A DNA stretch of 64,000 bases from Sorangium cellulosum (GCF_004135735.1 NZ_CP012670.1:6030501-6094500), one strand, 5' to 3'. Shown: positions 16,116 to 24,195, counted from the first letter of the stretch. Notes: generated by a model not told the origin, from the letters alone. Translations and numbers: made by a program.

Positions 16116-16329
16116 CCCCTGACAGGGCTTCGTCCGGCGTGAGCTCTGTCCGCGCGACCACGCCTTTCTTGGATCCGCTCGACCTGCGCGTGGACGCGCC
16201 GCTCGTGGTGAAAGGCGACGGGTCCCCCGGCCACGAGCGAGGCGGAGTGACCGACCGAGGTTGGGGTGACCAGGCCGCGGCTGGTGGCTCGACGTGGTTG
16301 AGCTCGTCGTGCCGCTGCCTGAGGCTTAC

Positions 16330-16579
16330 GGAGCTGCCGGCCGGGGCGGTGAGCTGGGGGCTGGCTGCTGGATGCACAGGGGCGCAGCGCGCCGGCGGCG
16401 GGGCGCAGCGCGCCGCGAGGGCCTACTCCCTCCTCGTGGACGGCGGCGTAGCGGCCGCTGAGGGTGACGATGACGTGGGCCTTGAGCGGGACGTTGAGCT
16501 CGGAGGCGAGGTGGCGCAGCGCCAGGGTCATCTCCTCGTCCTCGGGGGTGGGCGTGGGGTCGCCGCTTGGGTGGTTGTG
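16330..16579 (-). pseudogene. RadC-like paralogue, 3' fragment
   Basis: The minus strand reads HNHPSGDPTPTPEDEEMTLA, then RHLASELNVPLKAHVIVTLS and AAVHEE, nearly matching the 3' end of the gene at 11,971 and continuing into its downstream flank. The normal stop is lost through a short insertion after the VHE codons. The piece begins at the same place where the 5' fragment at 14,112 stops, with about 24 bp shared. Its upstream end abuts the Kelch-tail duplicate. Confidence 0.8.
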
Positions 16580-16963
16580 GGATGGACAGGGCGGCAGTGC
16601 AACCGGCGGCGGCGGTGGCGGCGACACCGCCACCAGCGGCACCACGGGCGGCAGCGGCAGCGCCGTGGATGGCAGCGGCGGCACAGGCGCGACGAGCGCC
16701 AGCAGCAGCAGCGGCAGCGAGGGATCCGGCGCGCAAAGCGGCGCCGGCGGCGGCTCCTCCGGGGGAGAGGGAGAATCCTTCCGCTGCCAGATGACGCCGG
16801 CTGCCCGGAGTGCGCCCTCATGGCTCCTCCTCCTTGGCGGGCTCGCCACCCTGCGGCTCCGCCGGCGCATCCAGGTGCCGCCGGCGCGACGACCGCAGCG
16901 AACGATCCCATGAGAACGCCGGACGGCGTTCCGGATGGACCGGAGCGTTCGGCTTCGATGGGA
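16580..16963 (+). pseudogene. Duplicate of the Kelch protein tail
   Basis: This segment is nearly identical to 691/730-1079. It carries the Gly/Ser-rich linker, the CQMTPAARSAPSWLLLLGG tail, the stop codon and 49 bp of downstream DNA, with a few substitutions and a shorter linker. It has no Kelch repeats or signal peptide of its own. Upstream it is fused to the inverted RadC 3' fragment. A long chimeric frame exists, but its upstream half is antisense to RadC, so it is unlikely to be a real product. Confidence 0.85.
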
Positions 16964-17037
16964 GCTTGCTCTCCCTGATCCGAGGGGCTCAGGCGTCGAG
17001 CTTGGAACGCACGACGGACTGGAATATCGTGGCGTTC

Positions 17038-18360
17038 ATGCCATCTTTCCAAGCTTACCGCCCTGCGGCCACGTCATGGTTCCATCTCACAGCCCCCTTG
17101 TTGATGCTCGTCGCTCTGGGGTGCTCCTCGGAGAGCAACCCGAGCGGGAACGCCGGAGGCAGCGGCGGCGGCACGGCCACGGGCGGCGCCGCGACGGGTG
17201 ATCCCGGCGCGGGCGGCGCCGGCACGGGCGGCGAGGGCACGGGCGGCGAGGGCACAGGCGGTGACGGCACGGGCGGCGCCGGCACGGGCGGCGCCGGCAC
17301 CGGGGGAGTCGGCGGCTCGGACGGGACCGGCGGCGCCGCGACGCCGGCGGATGCCGCGGCCATGGTCGCCGACATGGGCGTCGGGGCCAACATCGGCAAC
17401 ACGCTGGAGAACACCACCGAGTGGGAGACGGGCTGGGGCCAGCCGCGGATCACGCAGACGTTCATCGACGGCATGGCCAGCCATGGCATCAAGACGGTGC
17501 GCGTGCCCGTGGCCTGGGACACCTACGCCGTCAACGGCACGATCGACGCTGCCAAGATGGCCCGCGTCAAGGAGGTGGTCGGCTGGATCGAGGCCGCCGG
17601 CATGTACTCGATCGTGAACATCCACTGGGACGGGGGCTGGATCTACAACGAGGCCAACGCCGACAAGTACAAGCTCACCGACGACGTGAAAGCCAAGTTC
17701 GCGTCCTACTGGACCCAGATCGCCACCGCCTTCCGCGACGTCGGTCACACGCTGATCCTCGAGGGGATGAACGAGGAGGGGAATTACTGGGTCAACGGCG
17801 TTCACGACGGGGGAACACCGGACTACGCCGCCCTGAACGAGATGAACCAGCTCTTCGTCTCCACCGTGCGCGCGCAGGGCGGCTACAACGCGAGCCGCGC
17901 CCTGCTCATCTCCGGCTTCGTGACGGACATCGACAGGACCTGCGTGAGCGACTTCGAGGTGCCGACCGATCCGGCCGGCACGAAGAGCCTCTTCCTCTCG
18001 CTCCACTACTACACGCCCTACACCTTCTGCGGCCTCGACACGGTGGAGAGCTGGGGCTCTCCCAGGACGACGTGGGGCACGGACGCCGACAGGGCGGAGC
18101 TGAAGAGCAAGTTCGACACGCTCGGCGCGTTCAGCGCGGAGCGGGGCATCCCGGTCATCCTCGGCGAGCTCGGCGTCACGCTGGGCACGAACTACCCCCG
18201 TGAGCCGGCGTCGCGGACGCTGTGGATGCGGTCGGTGGTGGAGGCGGCGCTGTCTCGCGGCATCGTCCCCGTGCTGTGGGACACGGGGGCGGACATCCAG
18301 CGCACGGACGGCTCGTTCTCGACGGCGTGGCAGGCCGTCATGGATGCCGTCGACCCTTAG
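17038..18360 (+). CDS. GH5-family endoglucanase-like lipoprotein
   Basis: The product is 440 residues. ATG at 17,038 opens a signal peptide with a lipobox (LLMLVALGCSS). A linker of repeated TGG(A/E/D)G units covers residues 35-95. The catalytic domain has ANIGNTLENT and the acid/base Glu in MNEEGNYW (about E246). LHYYTPYTFCG follows, and the nucleophile Glu is in ILGELGV (about E377). GH5 enzymes hydrolyse beta-1,4 glycosidic bonds in cellulose and related glucans. The lipid anchor suggests display on the outer membrane, fitting a cellulolytic Sorangium-type organism. It is complete and apparently monocistronic. Confidence 0.9.
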   Translation: MPSFQAYRPAATSWFHLTAPLLMLVALGCSSESNPSGNAGGSGGGTATGGAATGDPGAGGAGTGGEGTGGEGTGGDGTGGAGTGGAGTGGVGGSDGTGGAATPADAAAMVADMGVGANIGNTLENTTEWETGWGQPRITQTFIDGMASHGIKTVRVPVAWDTYAVNGTIDAAKMARVKEVVGWIEAAGMYSIVNIHWDGGWIYNEANADKYKLTDDVKAKFASYWTQIATAFRDVGHTLILEGMNEEGNYWVNGVHDGGTPDYAALNEMNQLFVSTVRAQGGYNASRALLISGFVTDIDRTCVSDFEVPTDPAGTKSLFLSLHYYTPYTFCGLDTVESWGSPRTTWGTDADRAELKSKFDTLGAFSAERGIPVILGELGVTLGTNYPREPASRTLWMRSVVEAALSRGIVPVLWDTGADIQRTDGSFSTAWQAVMDAVDP

Positions 18361-18548
18361 CGTCGGAGGCCGCCCTCTACCTCGATCCGTACCTGCAAGC
18401 CGACCCGGGCTCGGTCCTCCTCGCCGTCGTCGACGAGATCCCCGGCCTGCGTTGCCGGGGGGCGCGGGTGCACCAGCAGACGATGGTGCGCACCTTCGAC
18501 GCCGGTCAGGACGCGGCCGGCTCGGCCAGCGACACGGCGGTACCGTAG
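18361..18548 (+). other. Short coding-like stretch of unknown origin
   Basis: Directly after the cellulase stop, another frame reads EAALYLDPYLQADPGSVLLA, then VVDEIPGLRCRGARVHQQTM, and ends in TAG at 18,548. The codon pattern looks coding, but no start codon lies outside the cellulase gene and I do not recognise the family. It is probably the tail of a lost gene. Confidence 0.3.
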
Positions 18549-18769
18549 GCCACGACCTCACCGAGCTCACCGAGCGACGGACGCTCGACATTGCGGTCCA
18601 GAGGGCTCCCGAGCCCTCGCGCGCGCTCTGATTTGCGGTCCGGAGGGCTCCGGACCCCCCATCTGGCACAACCGGCAGCGCCTCCGAGGGGTCGATGGCA
18701 CGGAAAATCGAAGAAAATGGCGGCATCTGGCACAGATTGACCCCCTGAAGACGCTCTGCAGAGCGTCTC

Positions 18770-18831
18770 GGGGTGCTCTGGCACGCGGTGTGTCGCAATG
18801 CATTGCGGTTGTGCCTGTGCCAGAGCACCCC
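18770..18831. repeat. Nested inverted repeat with central palindrome
   Basis: GGGGTGCTCTGGCAC at 18,770-18,784 is perfectly complementary to GTGCCAGAGCACCCC at 18,817-18,831. The intervening DNA contains the perfect palindrome CGCAATGCATTGCG (18,794-18,807). It could be an operator, a cruciform or a small structured RNA. Confidence 0.7.
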
Positions 18832-18978
18832 CCAATGACACAGATCAGGACGGGTCCTGGCACAGCTCCGGGGCGCTGTGCGTTCCTGGACGGCAGAGAG
18901 GCGTGGACGGGGAAGGAGCGGTGGCAGCGGCTGCGCCGCCGTGGCGGAGAGACGTGCTCGCGGGACACGGTCACGAGG

Positions 18979-19052
18979 GGATGCGGGTTCGCCCGGGGGA
19001 TGCGGAATACCCGGGGGATGCGGGTTCACCGGGGGACGGGGGATCACCCGGG
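18979..19052. repeat. Four degenerate 18-19 bp tandem repeats
   Basis: The units start at 18,979, 18,998, 19,016 and 19,034. Each follows the pattern GGATGCGG-N5-CCGGG with small changes. There are no spacers, so it is not a CRISPR array. Confidence 0.65.
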
Positions 19053-19096
19053 GGGCACGCGGCGGAAGCAGAGCGCGCCGCGCCGGCGGCGCTCCA

Positions 19097-19999
19097 TCAC
19101 GCGACGGGGATCACGGGTCGATCCTGGGCCGGCGCGGCGCCCTGCGCCTCGGGCGGGCGGGGCGCGTCGGGCTGACGGGGCCCCTCCCCCTCGGGCTGGC
19201 GAGGCCCCTCCCCCCCGGGCGGGACGGGCGCTCCCGCGTCGGCCTCGGGCTTGCCCTGCTTGCGCGCCGCGGCCCGGCCGCTCGGCCCGACGCTCCAGCT
19301 CGCGAGCGGCGCGAGCAGCCGGTCGGCGAGGGCCTGGGTCTCGGGCTCGTCGGGCTCGACCGCGCCCATCACCTTGATCACGTACGCGCGCAGCGCCTCG
19401 GTGAAGGCGTCGAGCGCCTCGCGCACGCTCGGCGGCGCCTCGGCCGGCGTGGCCGCCGGCGCGGTCACGCCGAGCGCCTTGCCATACGCGGCGTGCGCGG
19501 CCTCCAGGGCGGAGAGGAACCGCGGGCCGCCGAGCGCCTCGATGCGCGCGTCGAGGCCGTTCTTGCGGATGCGCTGGAGCCGGAGCTCGCTCTCGGACCA
19601 CTGCAGAACGAAGGGGAGATGCAGGAACTTGAGCCCTCCGTTCGTGAAGATCGCCGACTTCAGCGCGCTCGCCTCCGCGACCTCGGGGGTGCCTGCCGGC
19701 AGCTTGGTGAACGCGGTCAAGAGGTCCATGAGGCCGCTCCAGCAACTGTCGAGCACGCGATCGCGCTGGACGGCATCCTCGCTCGCCTCCCCTCCCCCGG
19801 AGAGCGACACCTGGTCCCGCAGCGCCGCCGCGAGCGCGCCGTGGCGCGACGCCAGCGCGGTGAACGCCCGCGTGATGCCCTTCGGCAGCTCCGCCTCGAC
19901 AGGCTTCGCCGCCGTGAGGAGCTGCTCGCCGAGCGCCATGGCGCCCACGGCCGTGAAGCGGGGGAGCTGGATCACTTCCGATGCGGTGTACTTGCTCAT
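19097..19999 (-). CDS. Uncharacterised helical protein with Pro-rich tail
   Basis: The protein has 300 residues and starts MSKYTASEVIQLPRFTAVGA. About 230 residues are predicted alpha-helical, with heptad-like leucine/alanine patterns (LHLPFVLQWSESELRLQRIR). A low-complexity tail of Gly/Pro/Gln repeats (two PxGEGPRQP units) follows. There is no signal peptide or membrane segment, so it is likely cytoplasmic. I do not recognise the family. It is complete and transcribed alone toward the repeat-rich spacer. Confidence 0.65.
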   Translation of the reverse strand: MSKYTASEVIQLPRFTAVGAMALGEQLLTAAKPVEAELPKGITRAFTALASRHGALAAALRDQVSLSGGGEASEDAVQRDRVLDSCWSGLMDLLTAFTKLPAGTPEVAEASALKSAIFTNGGLKFLHLPFVLQWSESELRLQRIRKNGLDARIEALGGPRFLSALEAAHAAYGKALGVTAPAATPAEAPPSVREALDAFTEALRAYVIKVMGAVEPDEPETQALADRLLAPLASWSVGPSGRAAARKQGKPEADAGAPVPPGGEGPRQPEGEGPRQPDAPRPPEAQGAAPAQDRPVIPVA

Positions 20000-20583
20000 G
20001 AGATCACCCTCGTCCGTGGCAGGAGCGCGGGATTGCGCTGGAATGCCAGACGGGCCAGCGTGCTCTATTCATGAAATGAAGAGAGGCGTCCAGCGAGAAA
20101 TGGAGAGGGACGTGATTCGTCGAAGCAGGGAGGGTGTCGGATTCTTGCTGTGAGGAGGCCGCGCGGGGGGATGAGGCGGAGAGAAGAACGAGCGATGTTG
20201 CGGGGATAGACGGGCTGGCACGAATCTGGCCAAGAGGGAGCCGAGACGGGCGAAGAGGGGCGCGAGGTGCCCTGTCGGCGCCGCGGGCGGGGTGGCGGCG
20301 GGGCGGCGGGGCTGCCAGCCCGGAGCGAGGATCGCAGGTCGGGAGCGCGATGGCCCCGTGACCTCGATGAGGACGACGGACCGGCAGGCGCTGGCCTCGA
20401 CCGGCGCCTTCGCCGACACCTCGTCGTTCCGCGCCGGCTCGTTGCGCCGACGGCCGCGCGGGTACGGCGCAATCGCTCCCCAGGGAGGGTCGGCCGAGCG
20501 GCGGAGGCGGTCACGGGCGGCGCGCGGCGGACGGCGTCGGGACCCGATGGAGCAGCCTCGCATCGCGCCCAGGTGACCGGCGC
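20000..20583. other. Spacer without recognisable gene
   Basis: This 580-bp divergent spacer lies between the helical protein (minus) and the small coupled ORF (plus). Frames are open only because of high GC. No family-like sequence or terminator is seen. Confidence 0.4.
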
Positions 20584-20769
20584 TTGTTGGACGAGCCTGG
20601 TCCGGCTACGGTGCGGCGCCTGCGGCATGCTCGCCTCGCTCTGAAGAGGGACACGTTGAAGATCGAGGACGTCACGAACGGCGGGAGCCCGGAAGGTGTG
20701 GCGCCATCGAGGGTCGCCACGAGGCTCGATCCGAAGGACCGGCAAGGCCCGTCTGGAGGCACGACATGA
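20584..20769 (+). CDS. Small ORF coupled to AAA ATPase; leader-peptide-like sequence
   Basis: TTG at 20,584, preceded by AGGTG, gives a 61-residue product. GTG at 20,611 is an alternative. The central sequence LALKRDTLKIEDVTNGG recalls the LxLKKxTL...V-x-GG leader of some ribosomally made peptide precursors. It is shorter than canonical leaders, and the part after Gly-Gly (SPEGVAPSRVATRLDP) contains Ser/Thr but no Cys. The stop overlaps the ATPase ATG (ATGA), which supports genuine translation. No modifying enzyme or peptidase gene is adjacent. It may instead be a short regulatory leader ORF. Confidence 0.35.
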   Translation: MLDEPGPATVRRLRHARLALKRDTLKIEDVTNGGSPEGVAPSRVATRLDPKDRQGPSGGTT

Positions 20770-21812
20770 TCAGGTCACTTCACGTCGAGAACTTCACCGT
20801 CTTCGGCGAGGCGGAGCTCGACTTCGGAGGGCACTTGAACGTGTTCGTGGGGGAGAACGGCACGGGGAAGACCCACGCGCTGAAGCTCGCCTACGCGATC
20901 CTCGCGACGAGCTGGGAGGAGGGGCGCAAGCCCGGCGCCGCCCCTCCCACCAAGGCCGCCCTGCAGACCCGGCTCGCGGACAAGCTCGTCAGCGTCTTCC
21001 GCCCCGAGACCCTGGGGCGCCTCGCGCGGCGGCGGCAGGGCCGCGAGCGCTGCGACGTGCGGATGACCTGCGCCAACGAGGCATGGGACGTCTCGTTCAG
21101 CTTCTCGTCGCAGAGCAAATCGGACGTGACGATCGATACGCTCCCCACGGAATGGATCGACGCTGCTCCAGCCTATCTGCCGACCCGGGAGCTCCTCACG
21201 ATCTATCCAGGCTTCGTGTCCGTGTACGAGAACCACTATCTCGAGTTCGACGAGACCTGGCGCGACACCTGCCTGCTCCTCGGCGCGCCGCTGAAGAGGG
21301 GCATCAAGGAGAAGCGCATCCGGGAGCTCCTCGGACCTCTCGAGGAGGCGATGGGCGGGTCGATCGAGCTCGACAAGAACGGCCGATTCTACTTTCGCAG
21401 CGGGAACGGCCGCATGGAGATGCCGCTCGTCGCGGAGGGCCTTCGCAAGCTCGGCATGCTCGCTCGTCTGATCGCGACCGGAGCGCTGCTCGACAAGGGG
21501 TGCCTGTTCTGGGACGAGCCGGAGGCGAACCTCAACCCGCGCCTCATCAAGAAGGTCGCCAGCAGCATCGTCGAGCTGAGCCTCGGCGGGATCCAGGTGT
21601 TCATCGCGACCCACAGCCTGTTCTTGCTGCGCGAGATCGAGATGCTGCTCGCCCGGAGAGAAGGAGAGATCGACGCGCGCTTCTTCGGCCTGCACCTGTC
21701 GGACGCCGGCGTGAGCGTGCAGCAAGGGCCGTCCGTGGACGACATGGGCGCCATCGCCGCGCTCGACGAGGAGCTCGAGCAGTCCGACCGCTTCCTGAGC
21801 CCGGGAGACTGA
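20766..21812 (+). CDS. AAA-family ATPase (OLD/ABC-like, AAA_15/21)
   Basis: The protein has 348 residues. The N-terminus is MIRSLHVENFTVFGEAELDF, then Walker A GENGTGKTHALKLAYA around residues 29-44. Walker B is CLFWDEPEANLNPRL (about residues 245-260) and the switch histidine is in IATHS. This is the SMC/RecF-type ATPase core without a long coiled coil, as found in many phage-defence modules. In such modules it is paired with a nuclease or toprim protein. The following gene, which should be the partner, is broken. It is complete and coupled to the small upstream ORF. Confidence 0.85.
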   Translation: MIRSLHVENFTVFGEAELDFGGHLNVFVGENGTGKTHALKLAYAILATSWEEGRKPGAAPPTKAALQTRLADKLVSVFRPETLGRLARRRQGRERCDVRMTCANEAWDVSFSFSSQSKSDVTIDTLPTEWIDAAPAYLPTRELLTIYPGFVSVYENHYLEFDETWRDTCLLLGAPLKRGIKEKRIRELLGPLEEAMGGSIELDKNGRFYFRSGNGRMEMPLVAEGLRKLGMLARLIATGALLDKGCLFWDEPEANLNPRLIKKVASSIVELSLGGIQVFIATHSLFLLREIEMLLARREGEIDARFFGLHLSDAGVSVQQGPSVDDMGAIAALDEELEQSDRFLSPGD

Positions 21813-21815
21813 GCC

Positions 21816-22048
21816 ATGCCGACCGTTGCTGTGGATGGCCTGGATTTCGATTTTCCGAGATAGGCGCGAAGAGGCTGCGGGTCGTGCTCCATCTGGAGCA
21901 ACCCAGGAAGCACTCGGCGCTGCGGCCGCGTGCCATCAATCCCGCGGATGTCCAGCAGGCGCTGCGGCGCCTGCTCAGGCCCATCGACGCCCACCCTTTC
22001 GTGGCGGAGACGAGCCGCATGGGCTCCCTCGGCTGGAAGGTGGCGTGA
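21816..22048 (+). pseudogene. Broken partner gene of the AAA ATPase
   Basis: ATG at 21,816, three bases after the ATPase stop, gives MPTVAVDGLDFDFPR and then TAG. In a different frame, from about 21,855, a conserved-looking C-terminal part follows: AKRLRVVLHLEQPRKHSAL, then AINPADVQQALRRLLRPIDA, ending at 22,048. Start and end of one gene are thus joined through a large internal deletion and frameshift. The spacing shows it was the second gene of the ATPase operon. The family is not identified. Confidence 0.6.
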
Positions 22049-22060
22049 TCCCCAGCGGGT

Positions 22061-22681
22061 TCACGGGCGGGATGAGCCGGCCCGGAAGACGGAGGCGAAG
22101 CGCCCGGCAGGCGTCACGATGACGTGGTCCTGAAGCGGCACGCCGATCAGGTGGGCGGCGTGCTCGACCTCCCGCGTCAGCACCACGTCGTCGTCGGAGG
22201 GCGCGGGGTCGCCGCCCGGGTGGTTGTGCGCCATCACGAACGCGACGGCGCCGAGCTCCAGCGCGGCGCGCAGGACGTCGGCGGGGCGCACGGACGCGGT
22301 GAGGAGCCCGCCGCGGCTGACCATGCGCGCGCCGCGGACGCCGTCGTGCGCGTCGAGCGCGGCGATCCAGACCTCCTCGTGGACGAGCGGCGCGAGCGTC
22401 GCGGAGAAGAAGCGGGCGACGTCGCGCGGGCGCCGCAGGCGCGTCGGGCGGCGCGTGCGCGCGGCGTGCAGGCGGCGGCCGAGCTCGAAGGCCGCGGCGA
22501 GGCGGGTCGCCGCCTGGAGGGCGACCTCGGCGCGCTCCGCCAGGGCGACGGGGGAGAGGCGCGCGAGCGACGGGAGGTCGTCGGCCGGGAGCGCGAGGCG
22601 GCCCGGGTCGGGCAGGCCGAGCACGACCTCCAGCAGGGCCGCGTCGGGCATCGCGGGGACGTCGGCGGGGGTGAGGCTCAT
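22061..22681 (-). CDS. RadC-like JAB/MPN domain protein, divergent copy
   Basis: The protein has 206 residues and starts MSLTPADVPAMPDAALLEVV. It shares the layout of the 11,971 gene but is clearly diverged. The JAMM signature is HNHPGGDPAPSDDD, preceded by LELGAVAFVMA. The N-terminal helical part and EEVWIAALDAHDGVRGARMV are conserved. It is complete, with all metal ligands, and its stop comes within 15 bp of the broken ATPase partner on the other strand. Function unresolved. Confidence 0.82.
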   Translation of the reverse strand: MSLTPADVPAMPDAALLEVVLGLPDPGRLALPADDLPSLARLSPVALAERAEVALQAATRLAAAFELGRRLHAARTRRPTRLRRPRDVARFFSATLAPLVHEEVWIAALDAHDGVRGARMVSRGGLLTASVRPADVLRAALELGAVAFVMAHNHPGGDPAPSDDDVVLTREVEHAAHLIGVPLQDHVIVTPAGRFASVFRAGSSRP

Positions 22682-22916
22682 CGGGCGCCTCCGCGTGGGA
22701 GAAGGCCGCCAGCCGGCGCGAAGGCGTCGGGGGCGCGGCGATGACGGGGCCGGGATGGACGGGGACTTTGCCCCGGATCGGCGGGTGTGCGGACCATGCG
22801 AACGTGCTACCGCCGAACGAATCACAAGAAAACAATCCATAGGTTGTGTTTTCGCGGACGCTGAAGTGAGCCGCGCTCGACATGCACGCCGGACCGCATC
22901 CACACGCCCCCTGCGT

Positions 22917-23151
22917 TCATGCCGCCGGCGGGGCATGGTTCGGCGCCACGGTGAGCTCAACGCGGATCTCGTCCTGGCGGCCATTGCCCTTTGAGGATCG
23001 CGGGTACGCCTTCGGGCCAGAGGAGTGCGTCCTCGTACGTGATGCCGCGTTGCGCCGGGGCCTCGTACACGTCCCATCCACAAGCCGGCGGCTCGACAGG
23101 AGATTGAGCTTCTGTTGCTTCCTGGGCTATGCCGGATTCACCCAGGTCCAC
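22917..23151 (-). pseudogene. Frameshifted remnant downstream of the immunity-like gene
   Basis: GTG at 23,151 overlaps the end of the previous gene and encodes CGWDVYEAPAQRGITYEDAL, then LWPEGVPAIL. The likely continuation KGNGRQDEIRVELTVAPNHA lies one base out of phase and ends at TGA 22,917. A single-base change at the AAAGGG run would restore one frame of about 78 residues. The family is unknown. Its position suggests a second small gene of the same cassette. Confidence 0.4.
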
Positions 23152-23639
23152 ACGATCGACAAGAGGCTGACGTAGACGGTAGCCTCTCCGAGCCGCGCCT
23201 CGTCCGTGTCGACGTCTGGCACCACCTCATTGCCAAGCTCCGGCGGAATCGGCTGATAGCCGGGGTACGTGGCCTCGATCTCCCGAGCGATCTCTCGCGC
23301 CACCAGCTCCTCCCCGGGGATGCCGGGGAGGTGGATCCCGTAGTAGGGGCCAAGCAGGCTCACGTGGAAGCTCAGCGCCCTCTCCTCGGTGAGCCAGATG
23401 CGGGCCGAGTACGCTGGATCGACCCACCCTGCCAGGATGTGGAGCGACTCGTTTTGCAGGCGGTGTCGATCCTCCAGCCGGCGGAGCATCGCCTCCCACG
23501 TCCCGTAGTCTGCCCGCCCCCGGTGGGCGGCCTCCACCAGGCGGCGGTGCTCCTCCGTGTGGGCGTACCTGGGATCGTACGACGGAAGACCCCGCGGGTA
23601 GAACTGGTAGATGATGTCGAGCAGGTCGCTGCGAGTCAT
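23127..23639 (-). CDS. Putative immunity-type protein
   Basis: The protein has 170 residues, starting MTRSDLLDIIYQFYPRGLPS and ending SIVWTWVNPA. The cytoplasmic alpha/beta composition, tryptophan/tyrosine-rich blocks (PAYSARIWLTEERALSFHVS, then LGPYYGIHLPG) and the EIEATYPGYQPIPPELGNEV block resemble small immunity-like proteins that recur in several copies in myxobacterial genomes. The assignment is by resemblance only. No toxin is visible nearby apart from the frameshifted remnant downstream. Confidence 0.5.
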   Translation of the reverse strand: MTRSDLLDIIYQFYPRGLPSYDPRYAHTEEHRRLVEAAHRGRADYGTWEAMLRRLEDRHRLQNESLHILAGWVDPAYSARIWLTEERALSFHVSLLGPYYGIHLPGIPGEELVAREIAREIEATYPGYQPIPPELGNEVVPDVDTDEARLGEATVYVSLLSIVWTWVNPA

Positions 23640-23855
23640 CACTTCGGTACCCTGACCCTGGCGCCTAGCTTTGGGTACATGGATCGAAACGCCAGCGCCC
23701 CGATCGCGCGGCTGACGCGCTCTCGGCTGGCAGCCCGCCGGTCGCTCGGGGCCGCCGGGCGGGTAGACCCACCGGCCCCCGGCGCCCCAACATCCTGCAA
23801 CGCACGCGGGCAACGTCCCGCGGCTGGCCGGCTCCTCGGGTGCTAGACTGGGGGC

Positions 23856-24038
23856 GTGAACGAGACCGTGGAGCCTGGCGCCGAGGAGCGGGACGACAGC
23901 CCCTACGACGAGAACGGCGTGGACCGCTCCCTCGTGCGCTGGATGCTCAGCCTGTCCCCCACGGAGCGGCTGGCCCAGGTGCAGAGCGCGATCGATCTGA
24001 TCATGAGCGCGCGCGAGCTCCCTGACCGCTCTCGTTGA
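23856..24038 (+). CDS. Small conserved protein of a nucleotidyltransferase module
   Basis: GTG at 23,856 gives 60 residues ending VDRSLVRWMLSLSPTERLAQ with VQSAIDLIMSAREL. This is the pattern of small proteins that precede nucleotidyltransferase-fold genes in many bacteria. An overlapping second frame with exactly such a fold follows at 24,007 but is truncated. The pair resembles a MNT/HEPN-like or abortive-infection-like module. Intact by itself, probably without a partner. Confidence 0.5.
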   Translation: MNETVEPGAEERDDSPYDENGVDRSLVRWMLSLSPTERLAQVQSAIDLIMSARELPDRSR

Positions 24039-24195
24039 CCCCCTGCGGGCGCTCGTGCGCCATGGCGTCGAGTTCGTCGTGGTGGGCGGCATGGCCACAG
24101 CGCTGCAGGGCGCCCTGGTGAATCCCCTCGACATCGACCTCAAGCGCACACCCGCCGCACGTGAGCCAGCTCGGAGCCGCGACACCTCGGGGTAG
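24007..24195 (+). pseudogene. Nucleotidyltransferase-fold protein, truncated
   Basis: The frame encodes LVDPLRALVRHGVEFVVVGG, then MATALQGALVNPLDIDLKRT, then breaks up into a stop at 24,195. VVVGGMATAL and the D-x-D in LDIDL are hallmarks of minimal nucleotidyltransferases (Asp ligands for Mg). The remaining two thirds of the protein are missing, and no normal start codon is seen. It overlaps the preceding small gene, as intact modules do. Confidence 0.5.

Larger units (their letters stand above)
18549..19096. other. Repeat- and palindrome-rich spacer
   Basis: This 550-bp non-coding spacer holds recurring (T/C)CTGGCAC sequences (18,667; 18,725; 18,776; 18,856; one inverted at 18,817). It also holds a perfect 20-bp palindrome at 18,749-18,768, a 15-bp inverted repeat around a 14-bp palindrome, and four 18-19 bp degenerate tandem repeats at 18,979-19,052. 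No gene is evident. Confidence 0.6.

Noticed and set aside
15638..16978. 446-codon plus-strand frame spanning PIN remnant, RadC fragment and Kelch tail
   Set aside because: It crosses three unrelated segments, one of them antisense to RadC, so it is a chance fusion and not a gene.
18660..18870. Sigma-54 promoters suggested by repeated TGGCAC
   Set aside because: None of the copies is followed by a TGC/TTGC element at the required spacing, and no gene starts just downstream.
18979..19052. Possible CRISPR array
   Set aside because: The units are contiguous 18-19 bp degenerate repeats without unique spacers, and no cas genes are near.
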